DNA from: Globisporangium splendens
Taxonomy: Eukaryota > Oomycota > Peronosporomycetes > Pythiales > Pythiaceae
Direction: 5' to 3'
NCBI GenBank assembly: GCA_006386115.1
Contig: VFIW01000142.1
Span: forward strand, 1-64,000
Length of the DNA stretch: 64,000 nt
Below the pieces are notes generated by a model. The model ran no database searches. It was not told the DNA's origin and saw only the letters and a program-made list of their open reading frames with translations. The translations under genes were made by a program, and so were the position numbers. Positions 45,249 to 56,800 of this stretch are shown one piece after another. Numbering within the stretch: the stretch's first letter is position 1; every line of letters starts with the position of its first letter.

Positions 45249-46604
45249 TTACAGCTCCTCAGGATCGTCTTCTTCCTCTTCCGCTTGCATGGCAAGCGTC
45301 ATTGCGTACACGTGATCGCGCCGCAGCTGCTCGTAGTGCTTCACTGCTGCATGCTGATCTTCGCCAGACGCCAATTCTAGCGCAAGGAGCACGTCTTCAT
45401 CAAACTCGCTTGGAAGATTCACGCCAGGCATTGTCAGCAGCGACGATAGACCAAGCGGGAGCGTTGGCGAAAACCTTGTCGGAAACAGCTCGGCGTGCAC
45501 AAACTTGTTGAATGGTTTGGGCGTCACAGCAACTGCGGAAGCGTACAACTCAGCAGATCGCTTCATCGCTTCTTCTGTGTAAGTTGATCGGTCTTTTTTC
45601 TCCAAAAATTCAAAGATGCGTGCAACCAAATCCGTTGCGTAGGATCCGATGTCTTCCACCTCGTTCGACGTCAGCTGCCACAATTCACTTCCTTCAGAGC
45701 ATTCAATTTTTGAGCGGCAAATAGGGCACGTTGAATTTTGAGCACTCCTATATTGCATGAACAAAGGAATCATCCATTAGAGAGCTTTGTGTGTAGGACA
45801 TGCACATCTTGAGCTTACCAGTGCTGAAAGCAACCGAGGCAGAAGCTGTGTGTGCATGGCAAGACAACTTGCTTCTGCTTGTCCATGCAAATCTGGCACT
45901 CCGTCTCATCGAAATCTGAATCTCCAGCTCCAAGTGCACTCTCTGGAAACTTAACAGTATGTGCGACGCATGCCTTGACATCTACAAAATAGAAAACAAC
46001 AGCCATGAGTCACGAACCCACCATAAATGTCGGGAAGAGACAAAAGCATACCTGACAAAAAGCAGTAAATGTAGTAAAATTGGCGCACAGTCAGGACCTT
46101 TGCATGGCCAATTGCTTCAGATGCCTCTCTGCCCAAATTCATCGTGTGGTTCCTCCACATGACCGTTGACATTGCATCGAGATCCAACGGCATCGGCGAT
46201 GTTTCTGTGCGTCGGCGAATTTTGCGAACCTCCACAGAGACCTACATACACAATAAAGAAAAGAGAAAGTTAACACCATGATCACAGAGTCCACTCATCG
46301 TCGTTGCTGGCATACATACATTGCCGCGTATTCTCCACACATAAGGCAGAATCTCAGCAGAGATTCGCTCATTCACGACGACCCGGAACGCCAAGTGGCA
46401 CGACTTTGGCGTCGGACACAGTCGAGCCCTGCACATATGCAAATCTCATTAGACCCCATTATCCTTGGGAGAGTACACAATATGAAGCAACTCGTACCAC
46501 TCGTTGGCTTGCTTGAGGTGGTGCCCAAACTCGAGGAACGAGCCCATGTTCTGGCGGATGCGCTTCTTCATCTTGTCTTCCTGCACCGACGTCGTTTGGC
46601 CCAT
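45249..46604 (-). CDS. RNF141-like RING finger protein, probably N-myristoylated
   Basis: Five exons on the minus strand: 46604-46477, 46428-46320, 46241-46052, 45981-45819, 45747-45249. They join in phase to 362 residues. MGQTTS at the start is a myristoylation consensus. The middle part (WYELLHIV, HLAFRVVVNERI, AKVLTVRQFYYIY) matches the layout of RNF141/ZNF230. A C3HC4 RING has ligands C171, C174, C185, H187, C190, C193, C204 and C207. The C-terminal tail is longer than in animals and ends Glu/Asp-rich. A RING of this type implies E3 ubiquitin ligase activity at a membrane. The first intron is only 48 nt (GTACTC..GTGCAG) and is the weakest junction. Confidence 0.82.
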
Positions 46605-47654
46605 TGTTGTGCGAACTTCCTTCTGCGCTTTTGCTTTCCTTCTAGAATATCTTCCCTCGCTCTCTTCTTCTTCTTCTTCTGAGCGCCGCGCGGTGTGTGT
46701 GTGTGTGTCGTTCGCAGCGTTTAGAGAAATGGGCACATCAAGAGCAACGGCGGTGTTCTCCCCGAGAAATAAATACACGCCGAGAAAGAAAAAAAGTTGA
46801 TAAAGAAAGGGGGAGGAGTTTAAAAAAACGGCGTACAGTAGGCTCGCCAAGTGCACACAACCAAACGACCACGACTGTTCCTTCCGAGTATACAATTTTG
46901 AAATATGCGAATTTATGTTGATGCGGCTGACATTTACGGACTTTGTCGAAGTTTGTACTGCGTTTCTATGGGGAGTTGGAGCACTCCTGTTGAAAAGGAA
47001 AGGTCGTGGTGGTTGCCCTGTTTATGACGAAAAGGGTTGAAGGACACGAGAGTGATGGTTCTGTCTGGTTATTCTTCTCTTCGTTTGTTGTGGCTGTTGT
47101 TGTGTGGTGTTAAATATGTGTTTCCAGAGGTTCTGCACACGCGATCACCTTGCGAATGTGAGGTGGAGCCATCTGCGCGCTCGCTTCCGATTGGGCGACG
47201 CGGTCTCCACGTCAAGCAGGTGGACCAACACGAGGGAAAATGAGGATGGAGCGCATGCTCCGTCATCTGACGCACAAGCCCTAGAAGTGAACCGTAGTAC
47301 ATCGTGGACCGCGAGCTGACGCTGATGTCATCTCGTGCGTGCAGGACGCCGCATCGTTTGCGGAAAAGGAGCACGCGATCGGCTCGGCAGCAGGAGCGCG
47401 TGCTCGCCGTGTGCTCGTGAGCAATGCGCGAAAACGGGTGGGTGAATGCGCGTGCCATGACAAAAAAACATCCAGCCTATTAGGGGATCGAGTTGTAGAG
47501 GGATATGCGAGAAAAAAGAACACCAAGTGGCTCTCATGCGACTGTTCAAGATATGGGGGCGTGTAATTATGAGAGACTATTATGGGAATGTGGACCATGT
47601 GGTCGCGAGCGTCAGTGCAGTGGCGGCTGCGGTGGTGATTGGGCGGCCGCAGAG
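46605..47654. other. Intergenic region with one exon-like fragment
   Basis: It holds the presumed promoters of the RNF141-like gene (minus) and the four-TM gene (plus). At about 47343-47427 an open segment beginning DAASFAEKEHAIGSA is flanked by GTGCAG and GTGAGC. It could be an extra 5' exon of the four-TM gene or of an unseen gene. A GA-rich run lies at 46660-46690. Confidence 0.4.
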
Positions 47655-48816
47655 ATGACGAAAGCGAAAAAGCGCGATGACGAAGATGCAGACAAAGTCG
47701 GCGACGCTGGCGCAGTGATCGGCAGCATGGAGACGCACCCGAAGCGCACGACATCGTTTGTCGCGCGCTTGACGCACAAGAAGCACGTGGTAAGCAGGTG
47801 CAGCACGCGTTTTTGTGCATGATGGATCATGACGCTTGGATGGAAAACTGAAGCAATGCGCTGTATGTACGTCTTGATGCTTATTGTTGATGTGGCGCGT
47901 CGTTATGTGATGGTCGATGCAGCATTATGACCTGGCGACGCGGGTCGCGATGGAACACGAGAACAGCAAGTACTGGGCGCGGATCCTGCTGCTGTTCCCG
48001 CTCGCGCCAGTGTGCGCGGCGCTCTCGACGGTCGTGATCGGCGGCGTGATCGGCGGCGTGATCGTCAATGCCGCGACGAATAACTGCAATGCGAGTCTCA
48101 TGAGTGAGTTGCCTTGCTATAACAGAGACGCTATGCCGATTTGCACTCATATTCGGATGTGCGTAGCATTTATGCAGGGTGCAGTGGTGCTAAGCTATGT
48201 GCTTATTTGGTTTTATGCGTACTGTTGGATGGGACCATCTCCCATCAAGAGTCTCCGAACGGTTCGCGTGTTCTACTTGGTCTACGGGGTCGTGTGCATT
48301 GTGTGGTGGGGAATCTACGGGACGCTCTAGACCACAAGCGCCACAAGCTCGGGGTTCCAGTCCTGCCTCTTGATGTCCCCATCACTGTATATCGTGTCGC
48401 AGTACGAAGTTGCGATATTCTGGATCCTGTTCCTCGTGTTCCTCGGCTTTGTCGCCAATGAACGCACTGCGAAATTGCAGCAGGAGAAGCTGGATGCGTG
48501 GAACAGTCGCAAATCGAACGCCAAGAAACGCGCCGACGCTGCGGAAGAAGCCATGCGGGCAGAGATTCTTGAAGCGGCTCAAGAAAAAGCGCGGCAAGAG
48601 GGAGACGAGCTCCGAAAGCAGAGTCTCAAGGCTGCGCAGGAACGGCTGTACATGGACAGCGATGGGGAAGACGAAGATGCCGAGAGGGATGACCTCTTTG
48701 CCGAAGAAGACAACACGTTAGGTGTGCATGTCGGCGTGCAGGAAGCAGAGGAGGAAGAAGACGAAGAAGAGGAAGAAGTGCTGCTGACCCAGGTGCAGGG
48801 AACGGCACTTTCGTAG
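47655..48816 (+). CDS. Four-TM protein with long acidic coiled-coil tail, interrupted by in-frame TAG
   Basis: Exons 47655-47789, 47923-48103 and 48167-48816 join in phase to 322 codons. The frame is broken by TAG at 48328-48330 (CTC TAG ACC) and then stays open to a TAG at 48814. Four membrane segments are visible: ILLLFPLAPVCAALSTVVIG, VVLSYVLIWFYAYCW, VFYLVYGVVCIVWWGIYGTL (directly before the TAG) and VAIFWILFLVFLGFV (after it). A charged helix rich in KARQEGDEL-type sequence and an Asp/Glu tail follow. Because the fourth segment and tail lie beyond the stop in the same frame, the stop may be a nonsense mutation, a read-through site or a consensus error. A 51-nt intron GTCTAC..CTCTAG would remove it in frame but would delete TM3. 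The family was not recognised. Confidence 0.6.
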
Positions 48817-49311
48817 TCCTGAACGCACAAGGAGTCAAAGAAGAACGCCTCGTGTCTGTTTGTCATTTTCAAATTGCGAGCATTTGACGGCGCTGCTCAC
48901 CACGTTGGTCAGATCATTCACCCTGTTTCGGCAATTGCAGCTACATAATTATCCCGTTTTGGCAATTACAGCTTCAACATCGCCTCATTTCACCTTTTAC
49001 TCGGGTTATGGTAACTAACTGCATCCTAAACACACCGTATTTTGTCAATTAGCACTCGTCCGCCGTCAAGGTTGCCTAATTGGATCGCACACACTTACGT
49101 ACACTATGCAACCCTCAATTGTCAGTCGTTTTAGATCAGCGTTCACTTTCATACCCGTACACTGTGGGGATACACATTGTAGAGAGAAAACCATCGCGCG
49201 TTTTGCTCTCGTCTGATAAAGAAGCGAGCGAAAGAGAGCGAGAGAGAAAAAAGCAGCGAGCGTGTGTTGTTCCCCATTCCCATCGCATCGCGACGACATC
49301 TCCGGCAGGAC
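48817..49311. other. Promoter region of the ATG1-Claw gene
   Basis: No gene. A GA-rich stretch (AAAGAGAGCGAGAGAGAAAA) lies at about 49220-49250, shortly before the ATG. Confidence 0.45.
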
Positions 49312-52300
49312 ATGAGCGGGGGCAACGGACAGACCATCACGGTGTGCGGCAATGTGTTCCGGTGCGTAGTTAGGGTGCTTTGTGTATGTCGTTTGTGGAG
49401 TTCAAAGGGGCGAGATGAAAGCCAAAATGAGGGAAACAAACAATAAACAGATGATGCCCTCGAACAACGCTAACATTACGACGTCAATGTACATGACGCA
49501 CTAGGCTGGTCGAGACGATCGGACGCGGATCTTATGGAACAGTACGTCATATAATGCGTTTATGGTGCTTTCTATGGTGTAGAGGGGGAAAATGGATACT
49601 GATGTTGTTGTTTATTGTGTTGTTGGATCATGAACGATATTCACGTGTAGGTGCACAAAGCGATCAACCTGTCGTCTGGTGCGGCCGTGGCTGTGAAATT
49701 GATCGGGAAAGACAAACTACGACGCCCGCATGAGCGCCAGAGCATCGAAAAAGAGATCGAGACCATGCGCGTGGCTGTCGAGAAATACGAAAACGGACAC
49801 CCACATATCGTGCGCTTGCTCTGTACTAAGGTGCGGAAATCCTGCTTCAATTTGTGCATATTGACTTTCGTTTGGTTTGCGTGTATACTGACGAAAGATT
49901 TGGTATATATAATTGCTTCTCTATACTTGTGACAGGAATCGCAACACCATATCTTCATCGTTCTGGTGCGTGCGTGACAAGCATATCGTGGTTTAGCTCT
50001 TGATCGATTAGCTTATTAATGTGGATATGCAATTTTATGTAACGCGCACTTTTGCAGGAATACTGCGCGGGTGGCGATTTGGCGACGCTGATGAAGGCGA
50101 ACCATGGGCTCACGGAGGAGCAAGCGCGTCTCTTTATGTCTCAACTAGGTATGCTTCGCATATTGCCTTCGATAATATGCATTTATCATCATCGTGCATA
50201 TGCGCCACTGATCGTGCGTGTCTGCTTGCCTTATTCAGCGTCGGGTCTCCAGTTCCTTCGCTCGCAGAACGTGGTGCATCGCGATTTCAAACCTGCGAAT
50301 CTGCTGCTGTCGTCGAAAAACATCGCGAATGCCAAGCTCAAAATCGGTATGACAACTTTATTTATCAGTGCGCCATAATCGAAGTTGTTGGATCTGACAC
50401 CGCCTTTGACTGTTGTAAAACTTGTGATTATCATTAGCCGATTTTGGGTTCGCGCGGCAATTGCAGTCCGAGTCGTTGGCAGAGAGTGTGGTCGGGTCCC
50501 CATTGTACATGGCACCGGAGCTGCTTGAGTACAAGAGCTACGATGCGAAGGCAGATCTATGGTCTGTCGGCATTATCCTCTACGAGATGCTGGTCAACGA
50601 CCACCCGTTCCTGGTGGTGGACAACTGCCACGCGACGAACCACTTGGCACTTCGACGCAATATCCAGCGGTACTACGAGCGATACGGTCGACTGCGGCTG
50701 CCAGCACGCATTTCGGTGTCGCCAGAGTGCGAAGAACTGGTCGAAGGACTGCTTCGCGTGGACCCACGGCAACGGATATCGTTTGAAGACTTTTTCCGTG
50801 CGAGTTTCTTGCTTCCTCCCCTGCCAGCAGACACGAGCGCAGCCACAGATCTTGCGAATTCCACGAACAAACAAGCGCTCGTGGCTGAGAATCAACCGGA
50901 ATATGGTAGAGTTATGGTTTTGGAAAGGCTCTTTCATTGTTTCTTGCTGATGCTGATTCATTTGTTCTTGCGTTAAGATGAATGGGCTGCATTCAGTGAC
51001 GAGTATGTGATTGTGGACAACGAGTTTGAGGATGTCGGGCGAAAAGTCTTGGACGGCCACAATCTGAACACCGAGCTCGAGGAGAAACTGAACGAGATGC
51101 CGCGTAAAGTTGTTGCAAATGGCGAGAAAGCAGTGCCGCGAACTCCAGATCTAGCTGTCCGACCAATTCCACCTGCCTCACCAGCTCAAACAGCAGCATC
51201 GACCATCGAGAAAGACAACTGCGTTGTGGTATCGTCGCCACCTGTGGCGGTTCATACCGTTGACACGCATGGGATTATTGACGTGGTGGTGGATACATCG
51301 ACCCCAAGAAACTCCATGGGAGACCATGAACAAAATTTTGAAAGCAAACCACAGACTGCAGCAGTCGACGAGATTGTGGCGAAAACGGAGAACTGGTTGG
51401 TTGGCGAGCGCAAAGAATGGGTGACGGACGATATTCACCTGGAAGAACTGCTTGGCATTTGCTACAAGAGCTTTTCCTGTGGCAGCATCGGTCTTTTCGT
51501 ACCAACACCGTTTGGAGACTACATTGCATTCCACGAAGGCTGTCCTCATTACTACTTGTCTATGGAATCAATTGCGGCATCGAAGCGAGATGGAAGGTAT
51601 GGAATTTGATCAGATTGACTTTTCTCTGATGGCATGGATTTCTTCTAAAACATGTTTGATGTTGTCTATTTAGGAACCCTCCGTACGTGCTGGGGTGCAT
51701 CGTCTTTATTGAAGACTACGTGACTTCAGCGGTATGTTACCCAGCGTGCTCCCAGGATTTCCAGTACTGTTTTCCCTGCCCACTAATCTCTTGTTTGATT
51801 GATTTTGTAGGAGTCTAATCCATTCAACTTGCGAGAAGGCACGAAATACCATATCGTTACGGTGACACCGCTGTCTTCCTCAGAGAGTGGCGCAAATGAT
51901 GGCATGGGTGCTGGTGCTTCTTCGATTGAAGACGAGCTGCCATTATCTCAAGTGCTGACGTCCCGCTCGCCTCGAAATGAACCGCCGACGAACAGCTTCT
52001 CCTCTGTCCAAGCCGTGGTCAATGCCTCGACGACGCCGCCAACGCAGCACCAGAGAATATCGTTCCGCAGCTTCCACATCAGCCATTTGGCGTTGTTTTT
52101 CTTGAAGGGCGGGAAGCTCCCGTATGTCGCGTTTAACGAAGGTGCGCCGCACTATTACCTGGCAAACGAGTCTCTTCAAGCGGCGATGCAAAGTGAGGGC
52201 GACGGCAGTGACAAGACACCTCCAGCGTACATATGTGGCGAGATCATCTTTATCGACACGTTCCAAGCCACCGAGGTACGTCCTTTTATGCTGCTGAATA

Positions 52301-52435
52301 TCAACGCTGACGGAGTTAATCACAAACTTATCTTGTGTTCGTATGGCAACCAAATTGTAGGATTTCAACCCATATCGATTGCCATACGGAACTCGCTTCC
52401 ATGTCGTGACTGTTGCAAACCCCAAGAAAACGTAG
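49312..52435 (+). CDS. ATG1/ULK autophagy kinase fused to two ATG11/FIP200-type Claw domains
   Basis: Eleven exons: 49312-49361, 49505-49541, 49651-49830, 49936-49965, 50058-50148, 50239-50346, 50438-50905, 50978-51596, 51674-51731, 51811-52275, 52361-52435. Every junction is GT..AG and phase-consistent: 727 codons, 726 residues. Kinase domain about 17-295: GRGSYG (23-28), Lys45, HRDFKPAN (143-150), DFG (167-169), GSPLYMAPELL. A linker follows with SDEYVIVD (328-335), matching the ATG8-interacting motif of ATG1/ULK. Claw 1 spans about 476-568 (FVPTPFGDYIAFHEGCPHYY, REGTKYHIVTV). Claw 2 spans about 629-723 (FFLKGGKLPYVAFNEGAPHY, LPYGTRFHVVTV). The C-terminal tandem MIT that binds ATG13 in canonical ATG1 is not seen. 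Exon 8 alone carries the AIM linker and the start of Claw 1, so this is not two genes. Known roles: ULK/ATG1 starts autophagosome formation; Claw domains bind cargo receptors. The combined function is inferred. Confidence 0.9.
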
Positions 52436-52668
52436 ACTCAAAGACAATGCCAACAGTTTGTGAGAAGCAAGAAAATGAACCGCCGATCGAAAGAATAAGC
52501 GAAAAGTGACGGCGGCAGCGTGGTGACAATACAGCATGCAGCCTTTTATGGTAGAGTTGCATGGCATTCTCACCTTGTTCTCAAAAAAGTGTATATATGC
52601 AAGCAGGCTTTAAAGCTAATCAATCACACGCAATCTAGAATTTTACAAACTTTAACAGCACAACCGCA

Positions 52669-53811
52669 TCAGAGCAGTGGATACGCCGAGATTTCTTTCG
52701 AGACGTCCGACACCAGCACGAGGTTTTGATGCAGACACGTTGTGATCGCGTTTGGTTTCCTCTCAACCGCGAATTCCTTGACAATGTCCAGGTTGTTGGC
52801 GGCCGTGGTGCTGTCGTCGCTCGCGTGGTCACCAGTGCCTGGATTGTTGAGCGCGTGCTGGTAGTCCCACACGCAGATCTTCGCGTCGTTGCCGCTGGAG
52901 AGCAGCCACTCGTTTGGCTTGAACACTGGGAAATGCACCTGCGAGACTGCAGCAGAGTGCTGCTTCAAGCGACGCACCATTTGCTTGGAGGAAAAGTCGA
53001 CGATCGCAATCGATGCGTCCCCGAGACCCGCCGCAAAGGACTTTCCATTCGGCGCAAACGCGATCGAGTGCACCAGTGGCGGGTTGAACATCTGATTCAC
53101 GCCTGCTGTGGCACTGCTTGCACCTCCCACAGAATCCAAGCTATTAACGCCAGTGTTGAGATCGATCTTGAATTTCATGCGTCCACGCGAAAAGTCCCAG
53201 AACAACAGGAATCCGTCCATGCCGCCAGAGACCAGATCCCACGGCGCATTCGGTCGGAATGGTGCTGCACTGCAGATATTCACGTGCTGGCCGCGCAAGG
53301 TCTTGTACAAGCGATGCGCCTCCATGTCGTAGATTCGGATGTCACCGTTGTCATCGGGCGCGGACAGATACTTGCCCTGCTTGCCTGGATGCCGAGACAG
53401 CGCATTGATCTCGTCGTCGTTGTCCTGCAGGATCTCCTTGCTGGCGCAGTTGAAGATGAGCCCCTCTTGGCGCAAGTCGAACGTGAGCACCTTGTTGCCC
53501 GCTGCGACGTGAATGTAGTCGCCGTTAGCGCTGAACACCATCGAGTTCACGGCGCTCTCGTCCTGGTCGTCGTCGGACGTGAGCCCCAGCGCTTTCTTGA
53601 TGTTCATCGACCGCGTCGCGCGCGTCGTGCGCACGTCCCAGAGCCGGCACGAGCCATCGTCGCTGCCTGACGCCAGTACGTGCGGGTGCTTGTCCTCCTC
53701 CACGAGCAGCGCGCTCACGCTGTCGCGGTGGCCTCTGAACTTGACGAGTGGCGTCGTCATCTCTCGGAAATGAACGAATCGAGCGCTCAGCGATTGGAAG
53801 CCATCGATCAT
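52669..53811 (-). CDS. WDR53-like WD40 repeat protein
   Basis: Single exon, 380 residues; the ATG at 53757 (MTTPLVKFRGH) is an alternative start. Six or seven WD repeats are visible, including LASGSDDGSCRLWDVR, APDDNGDIRIYDMEAHRL, LVSGGMDGFLLFWDF and LLSSGNDAKICVWDY. NDDEINALSRH, HVNICSAAPFRP, FNPPLVHSIAFAPNG, AAVSQVHF and the terminal EISAYPLL follow the same order as human WDR53 (EEEINCLSLN, HSNICSSVAFRP, LNPALAHSI, GVSQVCF, CISVYPL). WDR53 is a candidate DDB1-CUL4 adaptor. The gene converges on the ATG1-Claw gene with about 230 bp between stops. Confidence 0.88.
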   Translation of the reverse strand: MIDGFQSLSARFVHFREMTTPLVKFRGHRDSVSALLVEEDKHPHVLASGSDDGSCRLWDVRTTRATRSMNIKKALGLTSDDDQDESAVNSMVFSANGDYIHVAAGNKVLTFDLRQEGLIFNCASKEILQDNDDEINALSRHPGKQGKYLSAPDDNGDIRIYDMEAHRLYKTLRGQHVNICSAAPFRPNAPWDLVSGGMDGFLLFWDFSRGRMKFKIDLNTGVNSLDSVGGASSATAGVNQMFNPPLVHSIAFAPNGKSFAAGLGDASIAIVDFSSKQMVRRLKQHSAAVSQVHFPVFKPNEWLLSSGNDAKICVWDYQHALNNPGTGDHASDDSTTAANNLDIVKEFAVERKPNAITTCLHQNLVLVSDVSKEISAYPLL

Positions 53812-56800
53812 GCATGCCGATCAGTGCGGACTTAATCGAGAGAACAAAACAAGAATGATGGTCGATGAGTAGTACCGTGGATTGCAATATAATGTGTGTC
53901 GAGCACATGTTGCTGATTACGGTACTGTGCTCGGTCTTTATCGAAAGAAGGGTGTATGAAATCGATTCTTAGCACTTCAGGGTGTACACTAACAAATAGG
54001 TGAAAACAGAAAAACAAAGACATCAGAAAAAAGAGGTGATGTTTTTTTGTTGCCGTTGGTGCAGAAAATGTATTGATTGTTGGCTGATTTGAGATCGTGG
54101 AGTTGCTATGTTAGCAAAGTCGCTCTCGCCCGCTTGTCGTTCTTTGACCAAGAATTCACCCACCACGAACCTGGATGGCGTGACCTCAAGTAGGGATCAA
54201 GAAGCGCGATGACGTCCACTCGCGGCTGCGTTTCCATGAGTCACAAGAGCACACAGAACGGCACGTTGCCTCTCCTGTGCTTCCCTCTGCATTGCGTAAG
54301 AGAGACGCATTCGACACGTAATTGCGTGGATACAGACGTCTGCTTCCTTCAATTGCGCATGTGCGTCTTTGAACCCCTAGGTTCAGGGACGTACATGCAT
54401 GCTGCCAGACAGTTATTACATTACCAACGATGCTTGACCACAGTGACACTGCAACATGGCTGCATTTTAGCTCCCCTCAGTTGTAGACTTGACTCGCGAC
54501 CACGTCCTCTATGAAGCCACATTGGGGTATGGTTCTGAGAATGCACAGTACGCACAGGCAAGTAGTCATGTTGTGAAGGCAACGTGGAGGTATGATTCCA
54601 CGAACTGGCAGCGAAATTGTTTGGCTCCAGAAAGTGCGCTTCTTTCGAGGATATGCAAGTTGCTCTCGCTGGCGGGAGAGGTCAAGCCCGTCCATCCGAC
54701 GCAGTTCTTTAAATGCGCCTTGAGAAGATGCATTAGGGTGACAAACGAAGACTTTCCTTGCGTCTTGATCCAAAACGCAACCTGCAAATCGTAATAACGT
54801 CACCATGAATACAGTACGATCACATCCAAAAAGTGATTGAGACATTGTATTCAAAATCACCCAAAAGAGACATACTGTATGAGCTGCACCTTGCTTTTGA
54901 AAGACTCATCAACACTAAAAGATCGCAAATCGGCAGCCTGATCTGCAGAAGTCATTTTGGAAAGCTGACGGCAGAAATCACTGAGAAAAGTCACTCGGAG
55001 ACCTGATCTGAGATCGTTAGCTCGCTGACCAGATCTGAGATCTTTTGTCCAATTGTTTCGGCCATTGGTGGTCGCTTTCCCTCTGCTGCAATGGCGATAT
55101 GTGCATACTGAGAAATCTCCTTCTCTCACGTTTGAATGTGCAAACTTGCCGATTTGAAAAGAGAGATATCACCTCCGATTTGGAGGGGATATCCATTCGA
55201 GAGAAGCCACAGTGACACTGATTTGAATGTATTCGTATCACACTCGATGGGTGGTGTGCAAGCAGGCAGCCTTACCGATCGCTCATTACCCACCTCCATC
55301 ACAGCTTTCACATCTTGGTCCTCGCCGCCAGTCGTGATGATACTGTAACTCACGCGATTGTACCAGGCACTGCGATATTTCGTCGTTCGCGAAAGCAAGT
55401 CAGCAGTGGATCCGCAAAAGCCAGAAAGCCACTTCAATGAGACGTCCCTCTGATAATACCTAGCAACACTATATCATAAATTTCTGAAAATAAGAGGTCA
55501 ACTAAACCTATTTCTTATTACTTCACTTACTTCACAAAGGTTATTGTAAAGTCAGAACTTTTAGTTGCTGCGAAACCAGAGAGTTGTGTGGCAGAAAAGC
55601 CCGATTGTTTGATCTACGATATGAGGACGCCGTTGTAGCCATACTTGAGAGGACAGAGTGTGCGCGCATGGATCCAAGCTCTCTTCCTCACTCAGAAGCA
55701 AAAGTCACAGAAAAAGATCGCAATCTACGTGGCTCCTTCCATTCTTTCTCGAGGAACCCATGGTAGCTGCTCAAACTCATACCTCAGGATTCAAAAGAAC
55801 CAGCGCATTGCTGTCCCCAAGTGGCTTCATTCCAGTCGAATCAGAAGCGAAGCTTCAGAGAAATAGGTCGCGACGCGACATATATCACTATTTTACTGAA
55901 AGCAAGACACATTCTCTGTGTTCGGTGTATTGTATTTTGGATCCGACAGAAGTGACGGAGCGTGCAGGATCTGGGAGGTTGTGGAGTTTGGGGCCGTTCG
56001 AAACATGGATCCATTGTCATTTTACGGTTTCAGGTTGCACACAAGTGTCGGCAGCATAGAAACGCGCATCTCGTGGTGTCAATTAGCCCCCTAACTGCGT
56101 TTTGTTTATTTATGTATCCTTGAGGTTGTTTTCTCATCTCATCTGTCCCATGCAGGACAATCGTGTCTGCAGCCACGATGTCGGTTCAGCGAGAGACAAC
56201 TCGCCTTTGCTGAACCCTGTTGTGGGTACAGAATGCTCTGATAACTAAAACGTACCGCTGCCAGCACAATTCAACGACCGGAAACTGCCAAAGGATCTCG
56301 CACCAAAACGTAGGTTCATAAGTTGAAGAAGCTCTTTCTAAAATAAGTAAGCAAGCGTTGCACTCAAATCTGTACAGTAAAATACTAAACCCTCTGTAAA
56401 CTGGCAAATGAAGTTTGCAGCTACGCAGGTTTTGGCTCTCAAGCTTTAAGCAGACTAGCTCCGAGTTTTCCTCCTTGCCTACTTCCCAAGCTTTGCGCAA
56501 AATAGGAGTTGGTGTGCATGAATTTGATAGAATTGATGACACGAGTCTAAATCGCGGAAAGTTGTTCGTTCAAGTCTGTCATATATGTTCCTGATCCGAG
56601 TTCAAACAAGTGCCAAGGGTGCACCTTCCTTCCTTCCTTCCTTCCTTCCTCCCTTCTTCCTTGATCCCACCTTGAACTCTTCCCTTACTGTTGGAAAAAA
56701 AGGAAGTGATATCGGCAGCGGCGATTGCGTTTGGGTGATAGCTCCTCCTCGTCCCCGCGACCCGTTTTGAATCCACTGCCAGAAAACTCATATCGTGCAA

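Noticed and set aside
49312..52435. Two adjacent genes (a kinase and a separate Claw protein)
   Set aside because: Exon 8 contains the post-kinase linker with the AIM and the first half of Claw 1 in one uninterrupted frame, and all 10 junctions keep phase.
52726..53670. 314-codon frame on the plus strand
   Set aside because: Antisense shadow of the WDR53-like gene.
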